Origin: Arthrobacter sp. H20
Lineage (GTDB): Bacteria > Actinomycetota > Actinomycetes > Actinomycetales > Micrococcaceae
DNA: 36,619 nucleotides
Assembly: GCF_000520515.1 (NCBI RefSeq)
Contig: NZ_KI914712.1
Location: 1-36,619, forward strand
Direction of reading: 5' to 3'
Shown piece by piece: positions 31,929 through 36,619 of this stretch. A program made the translations under genes and the position numbers. Position 1 is the first letter of the stretch; each line of letters opens with the position of its first letter. The notes under the pieces were generated by a model, which was given only the letters and a program-made list of their open reading frames with translations, did not search any database and had not been told where the DNA came from.

Positions 31929-32511
31929 GCTCCGACGTCGCGGTCCCCAGCGTGTCGATAGTCCGGGGGCCCGTCGCAGGAGCGCGTGAAGCGTTTACCG
32001 GGCCCTCAGGGGACCTATGGCCTGGGTGGCCGAAGAGGTCCCTGTCGTGGACGAACGCTGGATCCTCGTCCAACTCAACGTTGAAAACCCAGAATCGGTA
32101 GGCGACGAATCGTAGGACAGTAGCGATCACAGTGCCGACGATACCGGCGAAAAACAGCGTCGGCCGGTCAGTGATATCCATTGGGTACTTGGCAATCCAG
32201 ACGCACCCAGCGGCGATACCCATGCCGATCAGGTTGATAAACACGAACATGGTGAGCTCGCGCATGGGATTCGGCTGTCGGCGTCGCCTGAACGTCCAAT
32301 AACGGTTGGCAACCCAGGCGAACACTGTGGCGACCGACGCCGAGACAAAACGTGCCTTCACCTCACTGTCGGACATCGGACCATGAATCAGGTACCAGAA
32401 CAATCCGTTGTCGATCACGAATGCGACGCCGCCGACGGCGCCGAACTTGGCAACCTCGCGCCAGAACAGGGAGGCTAAGCCCCTGACGCGCTCTGTCACT
32501 GTAGAAAACAT
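31906..32511 (-). CDS. GtrA-like membrane protein
   Basis: The 201-aa protein has four membrane segments (about 21-43, 52-72, 87-107, 121-141) with the GtrA marks KFGAVGGVAFVIDNGLFWYL, ANRYWTF and RFVAYRFWVFN. GtrA proteins are thought to flip polyprenyl-phosphate-linked sugars across the membrane for cell-surface glycan synthesis. The 55-residue C-terminal tail is hydrophilic, beyond the usual end of the family. ATG 32511 has GGAGG close upstream. The gene diverges from purK, as Rv3277 does from purK in mycobacteria, and overlaps the TIGR03089 gene tail to tail. Its leader contains an 8-bp inverted repeat CGGTTGCA/TGCAACCG (32526-32533 and 32560-32567). Confidence 0.88.
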   Translation of the reverse strand: MFSTVTERVRGLASLFWREVAKFGAVGGVAFVIDNGLFWYLIHGPMSDSEVKARFVSASVATVFAWVANRYWTFRRRRQPNPMRELTMFVFINLIGMGIAAGCVWIAKYPMDITDRPTLFFAGIVGTVIATVLRFVAYRFWVFNVELDEDPAFVHDRDLFGHPGHRSPEGPVNASRAPATGPRTIDTLGTATSEPTVPRDQ

Positions 32512-32692
32512 GACCCTCCGCGGTCCGGTTGCATGTCTGGTTCACCATGGTCGCTGACGTGCAACCGTGGATGTAGTACCACCATGCTGCATGCACAACG
32601 GCCAGTGGACCATTTTAGCCGCCAAGGGTGGGAGTTTCCTAGAAACCCGCCCGGCACAGACTCAGCATGCCACCTCACCGCCGAGCAGTGGG

Positions 32693-32698
32693 TACCCT
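32693..32698 (+). promoter_or_regulatory. -10 box, leaderless promoter of purK
   Basis: TACCCT is followed by 6 nt and GTG 32705. It decides the start of purK against the longer open frame. Confidence 0.5.
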
Positions 32699-32704
32699 GA
32701 ATAC

Positions 32705-33886
32705 GTGACTTTCCCAGTAATAGGTGTGGTTGGCGGCGGCCAACTGGCCCGCATGATGGCCCCCGCCGCGATCCAGCTCGGCTTCACCCTCCGTGTCCTG
32801 GCCGAAGGCCCCGACGTCTCAGCGGTTGCGGCTGTGGCATCGTCGACGGTAGGTGACTACCGCAACCTTGATGACCTCAGTGCCTTTGCCCGGGGCGTCG
32901 ACGTGCTGACCTTTGACCACGAGCATGTGCCCGGCGAGTTGCTCAGGGCGCTGCAGGCCGACGGAGTCAACTTACAACCTCAGCCTGACGCCCTGGCGCA
33001 CGCCCAGGACAAAATTGTCATGCGACGTGCCATCGACCGGCTGGGGCTACCCAACCCGGAATGGGGAGAGGTCTCCTCGGTCGAGGATCTGCAGGCATTC
33101 GGGGACCGGATCGGTTGGCCGGTAGTCCTGAAGACTCCGCGCGGCGGCTACGACGGCAAGGGAGTGATGGTGATCGATTCGCTGGCCGATACTGACCGCG
33201 CCGCAGCATGGTTCCAGGGCAGTCCGCTGCTCGCGGAGGCAAAGGTGAATTTCAGCCGTGAACTGTCGGCACTCGTGGCCCGCACCCCATCCGGAGTTTC
33301 CCGGGCATGGCCGGTGGTGCATTCAATCCAGGTGGATGGGGTCTGCGATGAGGTAATCGCGCCGGCCGCTGACCTCGCCCCGGAGCTCGCAACCTCGATC
33401 GGGGACGCCGCACTGAGGATCGCCGATGAGCTAGGTGTGACAGGAGTAATGGCTGTTGAACTCTTCGAGACGCCACATACCAGGACGGGGTTCATGGTGA
33501 ACGAACTGGCCATGCGGCCCCACAATTCCGGGCACTGGACCATGGACGGCTCAGTGACCGGACAGTTCGAACAACACCTCCGGGCAATCCTCGACCTGCC
33601 GCTGGGCAGCACCTCGATGCTTGGCGACGTGAGCGTGATGAAGAACTATCTGGGGGGCAGCAACGTTGATCTCTTTAGCGCTTATCCCGCAGCGTTGGCT
33701 GCCGAGCCAGCAGCGAAGATTCATGGTTATGGCAAAGCTGTCAGGCCTGGACGCAAAATTGGGCACGTCAATGCCGTAGCACTGGCGGGCGAGAGCCTCG
33801 AAACCGTTCGGGGCCGCGCGGAACGAACTGCTGCTATTCTCCGGGACGGCCACGACAGTTCGAAGATTCGGAAGGGAAGCGCGTGA
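32705..33886 (+). CDS. purK: 5-(carboxyamino)imidazole ribonucleotide synthase
   Basis: PurK uses ATP and bicarbonate to make N5-CAIR from AIR in purine synthesis. The 393-aa ATP-grasp protein starts [18 protein letters not shown]. It has FDHEHVP, the ATP-grasp loop [28 protein letters not shown], and the metal-binding end [16 protein letters not shown] (Glu, Arg and Asn of the family). The start is GTG 32705: it gives the exact family N-terminus and has a -10 box 6 nt upstream. Longer in-frame starts add residues without homology. Its TGA overlaps the GTG of purE, so the next gene is translationally coupled. Confidence 0.96.
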   Translation: MTFPVIGVVGGGQLARMMAPAAIQLGFTLRVLAEGPDVSAVAAVASSTVGDYRNLDDLSAFARGVDVLTFDHEHVPGELLRALQADGVNLQPQPDALAHAQDKIVMRRAIDRLGLPNPEWGEVSSVEDLQAFGDRIGWPVVLKTPRGGYDGKGVMVIDSLADTDRAAAWFQGSPLLAEAKVNFSRELSALVARTPSGVSRAWPVVHSIQVDGVCDEVIAPAADLAPELATSIGDAALRIADELGVTGVMAVELFETPHTRTGFMVNELAMRPHNSGHWTMDGSVTGQFEQHLRAILDLPLGSTSMLGDVSVMKNYLGGSNVDLFSAYPAALAAEPAAKIHGYGKAVRPGRKIGHVNAVALAGESLETVRGRAERTAAILRDGHDSSKIRKGSA

Positions 33887-34413
33887 ACAATCCGCTGGTA
33901 GGGCTAGTGATGGGGTCCGACTCGGACTGGCCAGTGATGGAGGCAGCGGCGCAGGCCCTGACGGAGTTTCGGGTGCCCTTCGAGGCCGACGTCGTCTCGG
34001 CTCACAGGATGCCGACCGAGATGATCGCCTACGGCCAACAGGCGCAGGAGCGAGGTCTGCGGGTCCTCATCGCCGGTGCGGGTGGTGCAGCACATTTACC
34101 CGGGATGCTGGCCTCCGTGACTGCCCTGCCCGTCATCGGAGTGCCGGTCCCCCTGAAGTACCTCGACGGCATGGACTCGCTGCTGTCCATCGTCCAGATG
34201 CCCGCTGGCGTTCCGGTTGCGGCGGTCTCCATTGGCGGCGCCCGCAACGCGGGGCTCCTCGCCCTCCGGATCCTCGCTGCAGGCGAGGGCAGCCTCGCTG
34301 AACGACTCAGCGGCGACCTCGTCGATTTCGCAGCTGGTCTGCGGGAGACGGCAGTTCAGAAGGGCGCTGCCCTCCGCGCTCGGGCGGCCCTCTCCGGGGA
34401 GCGCAGCGTATGA
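33883..34413 (+). CDS. purE: 5-(carboxyamino)imidazole ribonucleotide mutase
   Basis: PurE converts N5-CAIR, the product of PurK, to CAIR. The 176-aa protein has [13 protein letters not shown] at the N-terminus, [11 protein letters not shown] (catalytic His), and the loop [15 protein letters not shown] that closes over the substrate. [27 protein letters not shown] follows, as in class I PurE. GTG 33883 overlaps the purK stop (GTGA) and its own TGA overlaps the ATG of the LCP gene (ATGA). The three genes are therefore one transcript with coupled translation. Confidence 0.96.
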   Translation: MNNPLVGLVMGSDSDWPVMEAAAQALTEFRVPFEADVVSAHRMPTEMIAYGQQAQERGLRVLIAGAGGAAHLPGMLASVTALPVIGVPVPLKYLDGMDSLLSIVQMPAGVPVAAVSIGGARNAGLLALRILAAGEGSLAERLSGDLVDFAAGLRETAVQKGAALRARAALSGERSV

Positions 34414-36002
34414 GCCAGACCCCCAGCCCCGAGGGGCAGCGGTTGCTGACAGACCCGGTTCGCTATCCGCAATCGGCACCGCCGAAGGTCCGCACGAAGC
34501 GCGCGTTTGTCCTGCTGTTGTTGACACTGGTGCTGCCGGGCTCAGCGCAAATTGTTGCAGGAGACCGACAGTTGGGCCGCAGGGCCCTGCTCGTGACCTT
34601 CGCCGTCTGGCTGGCCGTAGTAGCTGCCCTGGTCGTTGCCGTCACCAACCGCACCCTGCTGGTGAGCGTGGTGACCCATCAGTGGTGGTCGCTGGTGCTC
34701 ATCATTGTCCTGCTGGTGCTCGCCGTATCCTGGGCCATCCTGTTCCTCAACACGCTCCGGATCATCAGACCACCCCTGTTGGAGCGATCAATGCGACCGG
34801 TGGTCGCCGGATCCCTGGTCGCGCTGATGGTGGTCACCAGCGGCTCCCTCGCCTACGGCGCGTACCTGCTCAACGTCAGCCGAGGCACCTTCGGGTCCAT
34901 CTTCCAGGCTGGTCCTGCGTTCGATCCCGTGGACGGGCGCTACAACTTTCTCCTCATGGGCGGAGACGCCGGTGAGGACCGCACCGGGCGACGCCCCGAC
35001 AGCATCTCGGTGGTCAGCGTCGACGCGTCCACCGGTGCCACGGTGACCTTCAGCATTCCGCGCAATTTCCAGAACGCGCCCTTCACCGAGGACTCCCCCC
35101 TGTGGCAGATCTACCCTGATGGGTACAACTGCGGCGACGAATGCATCATCAACAGCCTGTACCCGCTGGTCGCCCAGGAGCACGCTGACCTCTACCCCGA
35201 CGCCGACGACCCCGGCGCCGAAGCAATGATGGATGCCGCCGGCGGCGTCCTAGGTCTCGAGGTTCAGGCCTACATCCTCGTGGACATGGAGGGTTTTTCC
35301 CAGGTCATCGATGCCATGGGTGGGATAACTGTCGACGCCGGTGGTTGGGTTCCGATCACCGCCGCCGAGATTCCCGGCACCAACCCGATCCGGCATTACC
35401 CGCCATCGGGGTGGATTGCCCCCGGAGTGCAAACCCTCGACGGCTATCAGGCACTCTGGTACGCCAGATCCCGCGAGTTCGTCACCGACTATCACCGGAT
35501 TGCACGGCAGCAGTGCGTGCAGCAGGCAATGATCGCCCAGCTCGACCCGGCAACGGTCCTGACCCGGTTCCAGGATCTGGCCAGCGCGGGTGCCGACATT
35601 GTCGAAACCGACATTGCACTCGATCAGCTGGGAAGCTTCGTCGATCTGGCGCTGAAAGCCAAGAACCACGAGACACGTCGCCTGACCATCGGCCCACCCG
35701 ACTTCGGCACAGCTGCCGACAACTTTGTTACCTACCCGGTGTTTGAGGAAATCCACGCCCGGGTGCAGGAGACGCTGGCTGAGGCCGCCGGCACCGAGCC
35801 GGCAGCCGGTTCACCGGATACCTTGGGTCCCGGCGCCCCCGCTATGGCGTCGGTCTTCCAGCCTGTGACGCCAGCCCGTGTCCCGGCACAGGTGACTGAG
35901 CCCGAGATCACCGAAGAGTACCTGCAGCAGTTGGCCACCATCGGAGACGATGCAACCCTCAGCACCCTGTTGGACAACAACGGGGAATGCAGCCCCGCCT
36001 AA
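34410..36002 (+). CDS. LytR-CpsA-Psr (LCP) family glycopolymer ligase
   Basis: LCP enzymes attach wall glycopolymers from polyprenyl pyrophosphate carriers to peptidoglycan, outside the membrane. The 530-aa protein has four N-terminal membrane segments (about 31-50, 58-78, 93-116, 130-153), the actinobacterial long form. The catalytic domain follows: [21 protein letters not shown] (179-199), VTFSIPRNF (212-220), INSLYPLV, and [20 protein letters not shown] with the conserved Arg pair that binds the pyrophosphate. The C-terminal 90 residues are Ala/Pro-rich and probably lie in the wall space. ATG 34410 overlaps purE, a coupling that links wall assembly to a purine operon; the same genes are neighbours in mycobacteria (Rv3267, Rv3275c, Rv3276c). 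Confidence 0.92.
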   Translation: MSQTPSPEGQRLLTDPVRYPQSAPPKVRTKRAFVLLLLTLVLPGSAQIVAGDRQLGRRALLVTFAVWLAVVAALVVAVTNRTLLVSVVTHQWWSLVLIIVLLVLAVSWAILFLNTLRIIRPPLLERSMRPVVAGSLVALMVVTSGSLAYGAYLLNVSRGTFGSIFQAGPAFDPVDGRYNFLLMGGDAGEDRTGRRPDSISVVSVDASTGATVTFSIPRNFQNAPFTEDSPLWQIYPDGYNCGDECIINSLYPLVAQEHADLYPDADDPGAEAMMDAAGGVLGLEVQAYILVDMEGFSQVIDAMGGITVDAGGWVPITAAEIPGTNPIRHYPPSGWIAPGVQTLDGYQALWYARSREFVTDYHRIARQQCVQQAMIAQLDPATVLTRFQDLASAGADIVETDIALDQLGSFVDLALKAKNHETRRLTIGPPDFGTAADNFVTYPVFEEIHARVQETLAEAAGTEPAAGSPDTLGPGAPAMASVFQPVTPARVPAQVTEPEITEEYLQQLATIGDDATLSTLLDNNGECSPA

Positions 36003-36016
36003 GGAAAAGAGTCCCC

Positions 36017-36619
36017 ATGTACCTGCTGGAAAACACCCTGCGGCCCTACGCCTGGGGATCCGAGACCGCAATCGCCGAACTCCTTGGCCGGGTTCCGTCG
36101 GGGGGCCCCGAAGCCGAACTGTGGGTCGGCGCCCACCCGGACTCGCCGTCGAGGGCGCTCCTTGACGACGGAGCCGCCGAAGACCTGGACCGGCTGATCG
36201 CCGCCGACCCCGAGCGTACCCTCGGGGAGGCATCAGTGAGGCGTTTCGGCACCCGGCTCCCGTTTCTGCTCAAGGTGCTTGCCGCAGCCGCTCCGTTGTC
36301 CCTCCAGGTTCACCCGAGCGGTTCCCAGGCTGCCGAGGGATTTGCTGCCGAGAACGCGGCCGGGATCCCCGTCGATGCCCCCCACCGCAATTACCGGGAC
36401 GGGTTCCATAAGCCGGAGATGATCTACGCCCTCACACAGTTCGAGGCGCTCTGCGGATTTCGCCCTGCCCCTGACGCCGCGCGGGTGTTCAAGCACCTGA
36501 TCTCAGCCGTTGAGGCAACCGGTGCCGGTTCGCCCCAGCTGCTGGCCGACGTCGTCAATGACCTCAGCAGCGCCGACCAGCAGGAGGCTTTGCGCGCTGC
36601 GTTCACCCGCCTGCTCACC
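36017..36619 (+). CDS. manA: Mannose-6-phosphate isomerase, type I (partial, 3' end outside window)
   Basis: ManA interconverts fructose-6-phosphate and mannose-6-phosphate, the entry to GDP-mannose and polyprenyl-phosphate-mannose used by Pmt. The 201 visible codons start MYLLENTLRPYAWGSE and include ELWVGAHPDSPS, the zinc-ligand stretch PLSLQVHPS (Gln and His), and DGFHKPEMIYALTQFEALCGFRP (His and Glu ligands) of type I enzymes. ATG 36017 has AGGAAAAGAG about 5 nt upstream and lies 14 nt behind the LCP gene, so it is probably in the purK-purE-LCP transcript. The frame is open to the last base of the window. Confidence 0.94.
   Translation, partial: MYLLENTLRPYAWGSETAIAELLGRVPSGGPEAELWVGAHPDSPSRALLDDGAAEDLDRLIAADPERTLGEASVRRFGTRLPFLLKVLAAAAPLSLQVHPSGSQAAEGFAAENAAGIPVDAPHRNYRDGFHKPEMIYALTQFEALCGFRPAPDAARVFKHLISAVEATGAGSPQLLADVVNDLSSADQQEALRAAFTRLLT

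Noticed and set aside
1-36619. Anti-phage defence island, CRISPR array, biosynthetic cluster or mobile element
   Set aside because: I found no repeats with spacers, transposase, integrase, NRPS/PKS or nuclease-helicase genes; nearly all genes fit conserved actinobacterial neighbourhoods.

Overview
The window looks like the chromosome of a high-GC actinobacterium, most probably a member of the Micrococcaceae (Arthrobacter and relatives). The evidence is an RpfB-type resuscitation factor gene, a WhiB2-type regulator, DUF3499, DUF5719, TIGR03089 and LCP proteins, a protein O-mannosyltransferase, many GTG starts, and many genes whose start codon lies 6-8 nt after a TANNNT -10 box, which implies leaderless mRNAs. 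I saw no tRNA or rRNA gene, CRISPR array, insertion sequence, prophage or integrase.

Left part (1-6.3 kb): the tail of an upstream gene, a tiny membrane-protein gene, then the minus-strand housekeeping block tatD - rpfB - rsmA - ispE - ABC-F. The order tatD-rpfB-ksgA-ispE is conserved in actinobacteria, but rpfB here is broken by several frameshifts and by loss of conserved catalytic-domain residues. Next (6.5-11.4 kb) is a tight plus-strand operon moxR - DUF58 - transglutaminase, followed by a minus-strand succinate-semialdehyde dehydrogenase. rsmI and pmt diverge from a 60-bp region carrying two leaderless promoters. A long-chain acyl-CoA synthetase follows, behind a perfect 17-bp palindrome.

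Middle (17.6-25 kb): a Lit/DUF1461-type integral membrane protein with a long disordered N-terminus, a divergent SpoIIM-like (DUF95)/RDD membrane pair, an L,D-transpeptidase, adenosylhomocysteinase with two strong hairpins just behind it (one a textbook terminator), a Trm112-like protein, DUF3499, and a metallopeptidase-family protein without HExxH. The phosphomannomutase and SIS genes that usually sit between DUF3499 and ahcY are absent.

Right part (25-36.6 kb): DUF5719 and a 1194-residue GT2 membrane glycosyltransferase form an operon behind whiB. whiB has a near-consensus sigma-70 promoter whose -10 element lies inside a perfect 16-bp palindrome. Beyond it are a TIGR03089 gene convergent with GtrA, then purK-purE-LCP-manA in tight plus-strand order. 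The window ends inside manA.

Together the genes describe cell-envelope building and remodelling (Pmt, GT2, GtrA, LCP, ManA, L,D-transpeptidase, Lit-like, Rpf, MoxR/DUF58/TgpA) interleaved with translation and metabolism genes (RsmA, RsmI, ABC-F, IspE, AhcY, PurK/E). No obviously new multi-gene system stands out. The best leads are the decayed rpfB, the palindromic whiB promoter, the Lit-like protein, and the local gene losses compared with related genomes.
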